A stretch of DNA of 64,000 nt from Nilaparvata lugens (lineage: Eukaryota > Arthropoda > Insecta > Hemiptera > Delphacidae), in assembly GCF_014356525.2 (NCBI RefSeq), contig NC_052507.1:38490368-38554367 (forward strand), read 5' to 3'. The notes beneath the pieces were generated by a model. That model worked only from the letters and a program-made list of their open reading frames with translations, was not told the origin of the DNA and searched no databases. This document shows positions 1 to 10,465 of this stretch, piece by piece; position 1 is the first letter of the stretch; every line of letters begins with the position of its first letter. A program made the position numbers and the translations under genes.

Positions 1-1588
1 AATACTTACTCAATTTTGTCACAATGCCTCAACTAAGATCGCAGCCTTCACAATATGGAAATACATTACTATAATGAAAAAAAAAAAATATATATATAGG
101 TAGTCACGACTAACTCAATATTTCCTTGGAAAATCATGATTATGGAGAGGAAAATGGAAATTAAAAAAGAAAAACTAGCCTCACCAAACACATTAGTGGA
201 AATCTTTATCAATAACGCAATTCCGAAAGAAATGAATTATCACTCTATAAAAACAAACTATCTGGATTATTATTTGAGAGCTTAATTATATTTTACTCAT
301 TTATTTTAGCAAATATTCAAAGTAAAGTAGTTCAAGGTAGAGGAAGCCTAACCTCCAACACTTGCATACCATTCCGGAAAAGTAATCAATCATTGTAAAA
401 CTTCTATTTCTATATTAACATAAGTTGCAAAGCACTATTTTGTAATGAGATCAAGCTCATAAATCTCACTTTTTAACATCTTAAATATCTAAAATTGATC
501 TGAAAAACTTTGAAGACCACGTGAAAAATCACAATTTTCAAACACTGATATTTCTAAGAATACAGAAATTCTTACAAAACAAATTACCACACATGAAAGA
601 AGGAATTTTTATGTACATTACCTGTAAATTTCAAATTCCTAAGCTCCAAAAAAGTGTATTTTCCTACAGTTACCTTGAAAAGTGGCCATTCCTGCACTGA
701 TTACAGAACGCAAAGAATCACTTTTCCGCTCTAGTGCGGGAAAAAACTTTTCTGCACTCCAGATTTGCAACATGGCAACACAAAATAGTTGGTGGGTTAT
801 ATGGAGGATTAGTGCACGAAAACAAAAATTAAGTTGGTAACAATGACTGTGGTTAGATTTAGATAAGAATCATTTCAATGGCTACCCTACATTTATGATA
901 AAATCCCAATCTAGAAATCCAAAACAAGAATAATGTTTATCTAAATCATAATTAAATAATAACTTCTCATCATTTAATAATAAATAATGTTTATTTCTAT
1001 TGACAGTAATAATTATTTCAACTCCAAGCAATGAGAAATGTAGCAAACACATTTTGAAATTCAAATTTTCAGGTTAAATAATTACCATTCGAAATCCATG
1101 TCAATAAAATTAATAAAATAACATTAGAATATACTACAATAAAATATTTTCTGTTGTCTATGTTATTTTATAAATATTTTTTAGTTTACTTATGGTATCT
1201 TTCGGTAATTCTAGTTAATCATAATATTCTGAATTCTGAATACTGTTTTAAGCTGGATGAAATGAAGTTAGGTATGATTCTTCCCGCTAGGTTGCGCGCT
1301 TGTTGGTTCAGCCATTTTGCAGTCATCCAAACCAGCTGTTGGCATGTATTTTGAATGCGAAATTATTGTTTTATCTGTATTTTTTCTGATTCTTGAATGA
1401 ATAAAAATGAGAACTTTGGCTGAAAATTTTCAACTTCAATTGGATTATTAATTTTTAAATGAATTAAGGTTGTTATTAATAACAGCATCACACACACAAA
1501 CATTTGATGGATTTCAGCCATCATTTTATCCATAATTACCCACTTTTCATATTCAATGGTAACTGTAGGAAAAATTTAATGTGAAATA
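1..1588. other. AT-rich sequence with no recognisable gene
   Basis: Both strands were read. Open frames are short, AT-rich and without recognisable motifs. A 60-base AG...GT bounded segment on the minus strand near 665-730 could be read as a tiny exon, but nothing identifies it. I see no element boundaries here. Confidence 0.5.
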
Positions 1589-1690
1589 TGTGCGCAAAGT
1601 TCCTCTGCTGCACTCAAGAAGCCATTCTGCCCTCGCCTACGGCTAGGGCATAAACGTTTCTTTCGGTGCAGCAAACTGACACTTTGCACA
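1589..1690. repeat. Short foldback (palindromic) repeat, MITE-like
   Basis: The left arm (TGCGCAAAGTTCCTCTGCTG, from 1591) pairs imperfectly with a right arm ending in TTTGCACA at 1690. The centre contains a second small inverted repeat (TGCCCT...AGGGCA). This is the structure of a short foldback MITE. No target duplication could be identified, so the family is unknown. Confidence 0.4.
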
Positions 1691-1927
1691 CTAGTTGCAC
1701 AAATAACTATTGTAGTTTTTTGTGTATGAGACATGTTGAGTGGAGCTTGACTCAAGCAGCCAGCACATCCTTTTGTTTAAATAAAATAAGAATCTACTCT
1801 CTGTCAGTTTCTGTGGGAATATGTTAACCTAACTTAAAATTTGATATAGTGAACTGAATTACTGTGATGGAGAATCAAAACTTAAAATGTTTATGAACTC
1901 TAAAAGCTAGTCAAAATGGCGACACAC

Positions 1928-2037
1928 TATAAATAGCTGTAGAGATGTCAGCTCGAGACAGTCAGCAGCCAAATTTCTGAATCTCCAGACTATTAATGTC
2001 ATAAGTGTTTTCTGTGTGCCAATGTAGACAATATTCG
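1928..2037 (+). promoter_or_regulatory. TATA-type core promoter followed by a donor-like site
   Basis: A perfect TATAAATA lies at 1928-1935. About 30 bases downstream is a CAGTCAG initiator-like stretch. At 2037/2038 a GGTGAGT matches a splice donor. This arrangement fits a first untranslated exon or an LTR-type promoter. No coding exon follows that I can identify, so it may be a relic LTR. Inference only. Confidence 0.25.
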
Positions 2038-2479
2038 GTGAGTCGCCTCAAAGTTATCTCAAAGTCATTTCAAAGTATTCTCAAGTTTATTCAAATTTAC
2101 ATCGAATTTAGTAGATCTAAACCATTCATGAACTTTTAAAAAATTGTTTAATATAATTCTTTTTATCAAATCAGTTCGAGAGCAATTATAAATTTTTCCA
2201 TACAGATCTAATTCTGAATCATTATAATTTTGAATTCATTCAGTTTTACTCAGAAACTTTTGCAATATTTAAACTACCTACGAAGACAAGTGAATTATAT
2301 AAGATGAGCTGTATAATTTTGTGCTGATAGATCACACATTGTTGAATTAATAATCCGTTCAATCATTTTTTTGTCAATAGCCAAGATAATTAAATAATTC
2401 ACTCTATGTAGCTTACAGTTTATTATTTAAATTTTTTAAGATATCATAGACCGGATTAGGAGTGCTCGTTAATTTGTTG

Positions 2480-2745
2480 AATAACTGTTGCCCTGTCATA
2501 AATCGCACTGAAGCTGCCCGAAAAACTTTGCAGTGTGCTTGGGCTGAGAGGTGAGATGGGCAACGGACAATGAGCGCATCAAACAACGGTGAAGAGGGCC
2601 GCTGCGTGCTGAATCGGACGGAGCCTACACGGGGACCAGGACGACGCTGCAAGACTGGACCAACTCCGCCGCTGAGGGCATCACCGACAACCACGGCCAA
2701 AGGACGACCTCTGTGCTGAACCCGATCACTCAAGCAAACCAGGTC
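2480..2745. other. GC-rich island with overlapping open frames, function unknown
   Basis: About 265 bases have markedly higher GC than the AT-rich surroundings. They are open on both strands: a minus-strand frame of 151 codons spans 2413-2868, and a plus-strand frame starting near 2569 encodes an Arg/Pro/Thr-rich peptide of roughly 50 residues. Neither is recognisable. The composition suggests an insertion or a leader or gag-start fragment of a retroelement rather than a host exon, but this is a guess. Confidence 0.3.
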
Positions 2746-3207
2746 ATTTTGATAAAATATCCATAGTAAATTGAGAAATTCATAAGAACACCCTTGGAAA
2801 GAACATTCAATTAATTCCATGAAGGCTTGAAAGTGCAATAAATTATCAAACTTATTCAAAACATCCACACCCTGATGATAAAATTGAATTAAATGTCTCT
2901 AAAAGGGAATTTTTATTTCATAGATTATAAGTGACTCTATGAGAGGCTATCTTCTTGGCTCGAAAATTCTTCATCTATGACCTACAAACGTGGGCCATTT
3001 TTGACAAAAAAAAATATATATATCTTTTCTGTATAGGGCTACTTGTAATATAAATATAAAGAAAATAAAAATCTCAGTACCCTTTTTTGAAATATTTTAT
3101 CACTACATGTTTCGGACATTTATGCCATTTTCAAGTGATATGAAGTAAATACATTTAATACAAAGTATAAAAAATAAAAAGAATTATATTAAAAATACAA
3201 TATTTTT

Positions 3208-3320
3208 ATCAAGTCAGTCCTGGCTGCCTAGGAAGCAGTTGTTCTGTCAGAGGCCCTGAAATTGATCAGTTGCAACCTGAAAACTCTGACACCAGACCTA
3301 AGACAGCCAGGTCACTCGAT
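3208..3320 (-). repeat. Dispersed repeat family E, copy 1
   Basis: The reverse complement of this stretch matches 56420-56500. Shared segments include GGTCTGGTGTCAG, TTTTCAGGT and TTCAGGGCC or TCCAGGGCC. The other copy continues into a CCGACG...TTTAACGTGACCATCCG block, which also appears near 53611 and 58230 in diverged form. It is a dispersed non-coding repeat of unknown class. Confidence 0.5.
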
Positions 3321-3589
3321 ATTATTATTATACCTGATAATCATCTACATTGATGTAGAGGCTTTTTACACGCTGGACTGAACTTACAAGTAGCACAAAT
3401 GTGTTGATTGTTGAGTTATCTCTTGAACCGATCGGATGCTCTTACTATCGCTCTAGCAAACGTGCCGACTCCGGTTTCTCAAAGCGTCGAGTTGTTCTAA
3501 CCTAAACGTTTATTTATTCAATTTCTAAAAATCTGGAAATGAAATTTCAAAACCAGATTTCTAGCTTCAATTAACTTGGAGCACGTAAG

Positions 3590-4290
3590 GCAACATGGAG
3601 GTGTGATTTATGTAAGTGTGAGTCTCAAAGTGAAAAAACTCTGAGTGTGAACAACGAGACAATTTAGACTGTTTAAAAGAGTTTTTCACTGAATTTATCA
3701 ATTGTATATTTGAGGAACTGAATAATACTATTTCCAACTTGAATAGTATTACTGTTGAATTGGAAAACACGCTTAAGAAAGTCTGTGATGAAAATACTGC
3801 TTTGAAAACTAATTATGATAAACTGGCTATTGAAAATTCAAAACTGCAACGAGTTATTAATGATCTAAGACAGCATTCTTATTTCGATAATTTAGAAATT
3901 GTGGGAGTCCCGGAAACCAGAAATGAAGATGTTTATTCTGTGCTACAATCTACAGCCCTGGCAGTAGGAGTTCCATTCAAAAGAGAGGATATCTCCATCG
4001 CCCACAGGGTCCCTTCGGCTAAGAAAAAAACTAAACCAACCATCGTTCGTTTCGTTTCGCGGACTACAAGACTACAATGGAGAGATGCTGCAAAGAAAAA
4101 GAAAAACCTGTGTTCTACCGATATTCATCCTAATCTTTCACCTCAGAATATTTACATCAACGATCATAACCGCGCACAATAAGATCCTTCTTGGGAAAGC
4201 TAAAAACATGACCAGAAATGGAGAGTTAGCCTGTGGGACATACACAACTAGCGCCCAGCGGTCAAATGGGAGTGATACATGGCTCCCATA
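3590..4290 (+). pseudogene. Non-LTR retrotransposon ORF1 remnant (PHD-like finger plus FP25-like region)
   Basis: Three frames must be combined, so the gene is broken. First comes a W-R-C-D-L-C-K-C motif at 3593-3620, resembling the start of a PHD-type finger. After a frame change follows a coiled-coil-like stretch (from about 3700; ORF start 3739). Then comes the conserved block of insect LINE ORF1 proteins related to baculovirus FP25K: NLEIVGVPET, IAHRVPS, IVRFVSRTTRLQWRDAAKKK and NIYIND. A second frameshift near 4170 moves NKILLGKAK into another frame, which ends at 4291. Such ORF1 proteins bind nucleic acid for LINE particles. No EN/RT follows, so this is a truncated copy. Family recall is from memory. 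Confidence 0.65.
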
Positions 4291-4312
4291 AGCACGTACT
4301 CTGTTTACGTAG

Positions 4313-4405
4313 TGACGTCATCACTGCCAGTCACATTACTTGTCTGTCACTCACTCTCTCTCTCTCTCTCACACACTCTCTCTGAAAGTGACAACGGTAT
4401 ATAAA
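4313..4405 (+). promoter_or_regulatory. Promoter-like segment: CRE/ATF palindrome, CT tract and TATA box
   Basis: A perfect TGACGTCA octamer (4313-4320) is followed by a CT-rich microsatellite (about 4348-4382) and TATATAAA at 4398-4405. The spacing and order are those of an RNA polymerase II promoter. No coding exon follows within recognisable distance. It may belong to a host gene with distant exons or to a relic LTR. Confidence 0.25.
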
Positions 4406-4977
4406 CTTTCCGACAACCATCTGCTTTATAACGATCATTCCTTCCTATTCAACTCCATTGATTTATCTCGATTTGTGACGAATTTTGAAATAATTAATAC
4501 ATCAAATTTCCAGCTGTGACAGTATGTTGAAAAAGTTGACGACTGGGAATCCCCCGGTTTGTCAAAACCACACCACCCCATCAACTTTTCGATAATTAGC
4601 ACATATTGATTCTTTCAGGCTGTCACCATGAGTGAGGAAATGAACAGTGTTTGCTACGCTGAGTGACAGAGGTTCAAAGTTATTAGTGTTTGAAGATTTT
4701 AAGTATTCACAAAATCTTCATCACCCACATTGTCTTTGTCATTAAAACAAAATTCAGAAATGGAAAGTAAAAACATTAGAATGAATGATTGAGACGATGT
4801 CTTTGCTAGAACCAATTTGACAGAGATTATTCATTCAAGATGACTGTATGAATGATTGTTCGTACAAGCATGGTTCTAGCGCAATCTTTCAATATCAATT
4901 AGAATGCAATTATAGGATAGAAATATGTATCTCATTAACTTTGCTAATATGTTGTCATAATACAGTAGTGTTTTGCT

Positions 4978-5422
4978 TGAAGCTTCCTTCGTAGCGAGCT
5001 CGCTCCCGCGGAGGTAGTTTTTCTGGAAGCAGTTCACACCAAAAAACGTCCGCCAGCGGTAGTTTGGTTTTGTTCTTGTTTTGATGAGGCTGGTTCTCTA
5101 GAAGTGGGGGAAGGCCGGCAACCAGAGTGCTGTACTTCGTCTCTTACTTACTTTCTTTTTGCAGAATATTGAAAATCTCATCCCACTCCCTATCTTTTCT
5201 CGTACCATCTTTCTCGACCCATATTATGGGTCGTTTCCTCACTTCTTCAATTAGGTTCTCCATTGAAGCAATAGTTGATTAAGAATAGCTGCAACACAAA
5301 ATGTTGCGTCGCTGATCGCCCAGCGATCAGAATGTGTTTGGGCACTCACAGATTGAACGTAACTAAAGGGCAGGTCACTCCGAGCTCTCGCGTCCGCGGC
5401 GGTAGCGAAGTCAAAAAACTCG
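4978..5422. repeat. Repeated GTAGCGAGCTCG / GCGGAGGTAG motifs around the MADF exon
   Basis: GC-rich blocks sharing GTAGCGAGCTCG, GCGGAGGTAG and AGGTCACWCCGAGCTC recur at 4990-5060, 5370-5410 and inside the palindrome at 5423-5594. They flank the MADF-type exon on both sides. Such clustered subterminal motifs are typical of PIF/Harbinger elements, which also encode MADF or Myb/SANT-type second proteins. I therefore infer a degraded Harbinger-like element, without a confirmed target duplication. Confidence 0.4.
5152..5263 (-). CDS. First coding exon of a MADF-domain protein (partial)
   Basis: Read on the minus strand from ATG at 5263, this exon encodes 37 residues plus one base, then meets a GTAAGT donor at 5151. 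The peptide begins MENLIEEVRKRPIIW and continues with ...DREWDEIFNIL. This matches the start of MADF domains (I-x-x-V-x-x-R-P-x-L-W ... W-x-x-I-x-x-x-L), DNA-binding domains of the Adf-1 type. No downstream exon could be found. GC-rich subterminal-like repeats on both sides suggest it is the accessory DNA-binding protein of a Harbinger-type transposon, but a host MADF gene is also possible. Confidence 0.55.
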
Positions 5423-5594
5423 CCTTCCATGTTATTAAGTTGTGCAGGTCACACCGAGCTCACTACCGCTAGCGGTACTCCCACTAGGAGACGTTTCAAA
5501 AGTTCGCCTGGCTCGCGAAGTGAAACTACCGCCGAGGTACTACCTCCGCGGTAGCGAGCTCGGTGTGACCTGCACAACTTAATAACATGGAAGG
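5423..5594. repeat. Palindromic MITE with TIR starting CCTTCCATGTTATTAAG
   Basis: The arm 5423-5467 (CCTTCCATGTTATTAAG, then a GTGCAGGTCACACCGAGCTC block) is repeated inverted at about 5545-5594, with a short GC-rich centre. Both arms therefore translate to similar peptides on opposite strands, which is a symmetry artefact and not coding. It abuts the point where family A sequence starts, so it probably inserted into, or truncated, that repeat. Confidence 0.65.
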
Positions 5595-6230
5595 TGAGTG
5601 TGTGTATGAGTGTATGTGCGTCTGTGTACACGATATCTCATCTCTTAATTAATGGAATGATTTGAAATTTGGAACTTAAGGTCCTTCCCCTATAAGGATC
5701 CGACACGAACAATTTCGATCAAATGCAATTCAAGATGGCGACTAAAATGGTGAAAATGTTGTCAAAAACAGGGTTTTTCGCGATTTTTTCGAAAACGACT
5801 CCAACGATTTTCATCAAATTTATACCTAAGAAAGTCATTGATAAGCTCTATTAAGTGCCACTATTCACATATCTGTAAAAATTTCAGGAGCTCCGCCCCA
5901 ACTATGCAAAGTTTGATTTTAGATTCCCAATTATCAGGCTTCAGATACAATTTAAACGAAAAATTTTAAGTGGAAAAGATAGAGCATAAAAATCTCTAGA
6001 GATAATGTTCAGTAAGATTTTCACCTAAAATTGAAAATAAGCTCGAAATTCGAGAAAATAAGATTATTCAATTGCAAACTCTTGGCAACTGTTGATTCTA
6101 TTATATCATTCACTATGAAGAGATAGCCGACTTCGTGTGTCTGCAGCGCTATTGTCCTGTCACCAGCTGGCTAAGATCTTAGAAAAGTAGACTTGAGATG
6201 CGCGGGAACACTAGCGTCAGTTGATAAATT
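5595..6230 (+). repeat. Family A repeat, copy 1, left part
   Basis: From the TGTATGAGTGTATGTGCG stretch onward, this is clearly homologous to 37950-38585 and 45305-45917. Shared blocks include GATATCTCATCTC, AACTTAAGGTCCTT, TATAAGGATCCGACACGAA, the CAAAGTTTGATTTTAGAT segment and the AACACTAGCGTC block near the end. The usual 5' head (CTTTCCTTGCCC...) is missing; the palindrome at 5423-5594 stands in its place. At 6230 the repeat is broken by the LTR retrotransposon and resumes at 21687. Confidence 0.8.
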
Positions 6231-7001
6231 TGTCACCTGGTCATATGGGACATATATATATGAATCATATATTTATCTCATATTGATCAGGATTTTAGAG
6301 TTTTAAATTAGAAAAGTTTAATGAACAGTGTTTTTGTCTTTGAACAATTTTTGTCATCGACAGAAAGATTTTTTATTTCATTTGTTGTCAAAATTATTGT
6401 AGCTTCTCTTTTGTTTTTAATAACAAACGTGCCTGTGTTTGTGCGACAGATAAAAATATGTACTGAAATGGCTTTCATGTTTGGCATTGACTGAGTTATA
6501 TTTAATACCCAAAATTTTTCTTTTGGTCGGTGTGTGTGAGCTCGTTCGAGAGGACTGTGAGTAAAGTCCGGCTGTTCTGGTGAAGGGGATAGATTTTGCT
6601 CTTGTTTTATAATACAGTTTTCCTATCGCAGTTCGGGCAGTTTAAAGAGAATTGTATTATTGAATAGGACGGGATCTGAACCCATTTCATTAGATCAGTT
6701 ATTTTGATTTTTAATTAATAATTAACGCCGCGAAATACCAGTGGATGCCAAAGTGGGAAGCTATTTCAAAAAGGTAGGTGACTACTGTGTCATTGTTCTT
6801 TAAATTTTTCATAACCACAAACATTGAATCCTCATTAGCAGCAAAGCGAGTAGCCCCTGAAATATTCATACGATTATTATTATTTCGTAATTTCTTATTA
6901 TAATTCTAATTTTGTAATAAATAATTTATTGTTTTGTTTTAAATATCAAAAACCTGTACGATCTTTTCTTGTGTTTTTTTTTTCATTTTCCCACCCTTAC
7001 A
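6231..7001 (+). repeat. 5' LTR
   Basis: It starts TGTCACCTGG and ends CCACCCTTACA. It is nearly identical to 20851-21616, including the GGACTGTGAGTAAAGTCCGG, CCGCGAAATACCAGTGGATG and CCTGTACGATCTTTTC blocks. The few differences include a 4-6 base indel after CGTGCC. A candidate primer-binding site (TGGTGGAGGCTCAAGGG, from 7007) lies just downstream; I could not assign it to a tRNA. The high LTR identity suggests a fairly recent insertion relative to the surrounding relics. Confidence 0.85.
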
Positions 7002-7451
7002 TATTTGGTGGAGGCTCAAGGGTTTTTAATCCAGCTTTTAAATTTGGACTTTTCCGGTTACCTCATTGAAGATTCAATTTTTGTGTTTGCATTTTGCATT
7101 ATTGAATATATGTTTTTTTCAGTGAAATTATGGGTCAAGTAGTTGAGTTTAAACCTTACGGGGCTCTAGAAACAGTTAGTAGGATTAATTTCGAGGATTT
7201 ATTGAATTGGAATATTGTGGAACAATAATTGATTACTAATAATGGATTTTAACGGATGGAGAATGATGATTATAATTGAACAGATTAATTTTGAGATTCA
7301 CGATATTGGAAGATTTACGATTATTGATTTTGAATTACAAAAGCTATGGCAATTGAAGATTTTGTACGATTGCAAGATTTATTATCAATTCTTATTAGAA
7401 AGAATTAGATATTTATGATGAGATGAGAAATTAATGATTATTAAGACTGTA
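7002..7451 (+). other. LTR element leader with a short MGQ-start frame
   Basis: A TTTTTTTCAG acceptor-like site precedes ATG at 7130. The frame reads MGQVVEFKPYGALETV and ends after 32 codons at 7226-7228. Glycine at position 2 with MGQ resembles a Gag N-myristoylation start, so this may be the decayed beginning of gag. The rest of the leader is AT-rich with repeated GATTATTGA-like words. It is cut at 7451 by the nested DNA transposon. Confidence 0.4.
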
Positions 7452-7850
7452 CCTCAGAACAAGAACAACCAATGTCAATTTTTTGTGAAATTGCAACTAA
7501 TAGCCTATCCTATGTATTTTTTAATGCTCTTTCCAATGCAACAACAACCAATGTCCTATGACATGTAGTTTCCGAGATATTACTTATTTTTTATCCCAAT
7601 GTCATCAGCTGTCTGAAAAAATATTTTTTCCAATAACAACCAAACAATAGATTGGTTATTCGTTATTCATCTTTCAAGTACAAAAACAACCAGTCATCAT
7701 TGGTTGTACTTTAATACGAAATAAATTCAAAATATCTATACAACTAATGCAAGAACAACCAAAGTCACTTTGGCTGTTTTAGTGGAAATATCCCTTCCCT
7801 ATAGACCAACCAATGTCAACATTGGACGTTTTTGCAGCTGGTGTATTTTG
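7452..7850. repeat. Left TIR and subterminal ACAACCAATGTC repeats
   Basis: The terminal word ACAACCAATGTC recurs exactly or nearly so at about 7465, 7547, 7688, 7756 and 7804. Several copies are paired head-to-head with GACATTGG or ATTGGTTGT within 10-20 bases. Matching copies near the right end are at about 15172, 15210 and 15402. Clustered subterminal repeats are often transposase-binding sites, which is inferred here. The spacing is irregular. Confidence 0.7.
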
Positions 7851-8059
7851 GAGTTTATCACACATTGGCTATAGTTTTCAGGAGATTTCAGGTTATGTTT
7901 GTTCGCCTAGTGTATCTGCTAAAGGAATCAAGAAACAAATTTCAATAAAAATATTATTTATAGTAGTAGTGACACTAAATTGATAATATTAAGTTTTACT
8001 TAGTAGGTAATAATTTCTGTAAATTCATTTAATTCAGTTATGTGACTTCAAGAACTTAC

Positions 8060-8093
8060 ATGATATTGGCCAAGGCTTTGGCGATAGCTGAAG
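8060..8093 (+). CDS. Candidate first coding exon of the nested transposon's gene
   Basis: ATG at 8060 opens MILAKALAIAE and runs into AAG|GTAAGAA at 8093/8094, a good splice donor. The next plausible acceptor in the same gene is TTGATTCCAG ending at 12196. The intervening 4.1 kb is largely the two Harbinger insertions. The peptide is too short to identify, and the joint reading frame is not certain, because the downstream gene has several frameshifts. Confidence 0.25.
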
Positions 8094-8878
8094 GTAAGAA
8101 AATGTTTCTTGTAATTTTTATAATAATAATAATTCTGACTTTATTCAATACCGAAGTTTCTTATACTTTCAAATAATAAAACATTAATAAACATAACTTC
8201 TATAGATTCAATAACTTCAATTTCTCTTCTACTATCACAATCATAGCCTAATAAAATGGGCTGATAGCCTACTTTAATGAACCAAGTAGTTTTCAAGTTA
8301 CAATGAAATCAAGTTTGTGTGTTTTTATAAAATTAAAAAGCTCAAGTCTTCTGATCATTTTCAATAATTATTAATTTTCATTTGATTTGAAATAGGTATG
8401 TCCACCATGTGGGTCCACATAATAGGTAGCCTACCGTACTAAAATTCTAGGCTAAAGTCTAGTTTATTTTCATAAATAGGTACCTTTTTCTTATTTTTAT
8501 TTTTCAAAGTCGTACGGTAGGCTTATTTAGCACTTTCGATTTGTATAGCCCTTTCGCTGCTGATTTAGAAGAGCAGAGAGATTTTTTGCAGTAACCTCTG
8601 TGCTGATTTAGGAATTTCGGAAAAACATTGTTTTTTTTTCACTAGACTTACTTGTTATAGTCCCTAGTTGAGATATTAGCAGGAATTTCACCAAATTTTT
8701 ATGTTGTGTTTGTCCTGGGTTCGATTCTGATAAGCCAACAAAACCACTACTAGTTCCTGGTAAACCAGCCATTCTGAATAAAAGTTCACAAAATATTATA
8801 AAATGATAATTTTTTACAGTCACAACTCACAAACAAAACCACGAACTGTGAACAAACCGATCTGATTCTGAATTGTAA

Positions 8879-10177
8879 AGCCTTGTACACACGTCCGTAC
8901 AGATTCGCGCGAACAATCGTATGTACATATGCCTCAGCATTCAAAAAGCTATCTGATTTGCAGACGACACGAAGACATGGTAGATGTAGATTTTCCACAA
9001 CATGGCAACAATGGCGTCATTCCATCATTGAAGATAGTTATCACAAATTGCAGCAGTAACATTTTATTTCAATGACTTATATAATAAAATCAAAAATAAA
9101 ACTTGACAAACGATGTTGGTGGGTTGAACGATTGTAGGTTGAAGTAAGGAAATAAATTGCTACATGACATAATATTGGCAATTCAATCTTTCTTAGGTTG
9201 TCAAAACATTATGTTGTTAATATACTGAATCTAATTCAACTAGTTATCTAAACAAAAAATGATATCATCATGAGGGAAGCAATAACTCCACAAGAACGAT
9301 TGGCTCTAACTTTGAGATTCTTGGCATTAGGCGATTCATTTGTTGGTTTCCAATATCTATTCAGAATCTCAAAAAAAGAAAAATTCTACAATAATTCCAG
9401 AAGTTTTGATGATCTAATCAAAGCACTTAACACTGTCTCACAAAATTGACAGTCTTCTTTAAGGAAATTAGCCATAAATTGAATCAAATACTAAATTGCT
9501 GCCCATTTTAAACTAACTCTGCTCATACACATGACAAAACAAGATTCTCCAAAAGATTAGCTTCAAGATTTACCTTCAAGGGAATACTAGTTCAAAGTTT
9601 GAATAAATCTCTCTATAGATAGCCTAGCTATCTAAAACGTATAATATCATATTGAAGATTACAATTTTAATTAACAACTCTGATTGATAACATGAAACAA
9701 ACACAAGATGACTTGATAGCCACAGTAAAATAATATTTGAGCTATACTTTCTTTTAGGAACCCTGTAGAGAAGCTTTTTTCACTTAAATTATGCAGTTCT
9801 AAATTTGTTAATCATGATACAAATTATATACTCCATGCATGTTTCTATTTAAATATTTGACAATCCACATATCCTACAAAATTACAAAAATCCTACAATT
9901 TACAATTAGTTATTGGATCACAATTTGATTTGTCATTCATTAACCTAATTCATTGGAATTAGGTTATGACGCCTTCAATGTTTACGTTTTGCCACACCCG
10001 TATGGCAAAATCGCGTCCACACGTACATTCAATGCTCGCCCGAGGCGCCTTTGAGCACGCCAAAATACCGACAGGGTTCCGGTTCGCCCACATGCCTCAG
10101 CGAACAGTGTCCACACGTGCGAATGCAAGCCCATACACGTATGCTCACCCGAGGCAAACGTACGTGTGTACACCGTT
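8879..10177 (+). mobile_element. PIF/Harbinger element 1, nested
   Basis: It is bounded by TAA duplications (8876-8878 and 10178-10180). The left end reads AGCCTTGTACACACGTCCGT. The right end, reverse-complemented, reads AACGGTGTACACACGTACGT, an imperfect TIR. Three-base TWA duplications and this terminus fit PIF/Harbinger. It contains a HARBI1-like relic at 9271-9460. The right 200 bases are GC-rich with internal direct and inverted repeats of CCACACGT-type words. Confidence 0.6.
9271..9460 (+). pseudogene. HARBI1-type transposase fragment in Harbinger 1
   Basis: Translation gives REAITPQERLALTLRFLALG, then GFQYLFRISKK and, one frame over, STIIPEVLM. This is the helix-turn-helix part upstream of the catalytic core in HARBI1-like transposases (typical pattern: I-x-x-x-E-R-L-A-x-T-L-R-F-L-A-x-G-D-S). 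Stops and a frame change follow, and no DDE catalytic motifs are present. It is related to the segment at 10900-11060 but too different to be a recent duplicate. Confidence 0.7.
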
Positions 10178-10465
10178 TAACATAAACAAACTACATAGGT
10201 TATGTAGCTACTGCAGTAGGCTATACAGAACATGACAGCTGATAGCTTACAGAAGGTCGGAGAAATAATGTGGAGAGTTCTAATTAGTTCCTAATCGTTG
10301 CCAATAGATGGCATGAGTAGTACAAATCATAACAGATTGCGACAGTAAATATACGGCAACAGCAATTGACTGGTAAAGTCAAAAACGTAGATCTACGTGC
10401 ACAGCACATCTTGTGAATTTTTCTCCGACCGTAGATAGATCTACGTGAATAGCAGTAGTAACTAA

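Noticed and set aside
665..730. Tiny AG...GT bounded exon on the minus strand (KSDSLRSVISAGMATF)
   Set aside because: Only about 60 bases, no homologue recalled, and splice-like dinucleotides are frequent.
2413..2868. 151-codon minus-strand open frame
   Set aside because: It spans the GC-rich island, has no recognisable domain, and the plus strand is equally open, so it is more likely a composition effect.
5275..5631. Similar peptides predicted on both strands (HVIKLCRSHRA...)
   Set aside because: They arise because the DNA is a palindromic MITE; the similarity is a symmetry artefact and not coding.
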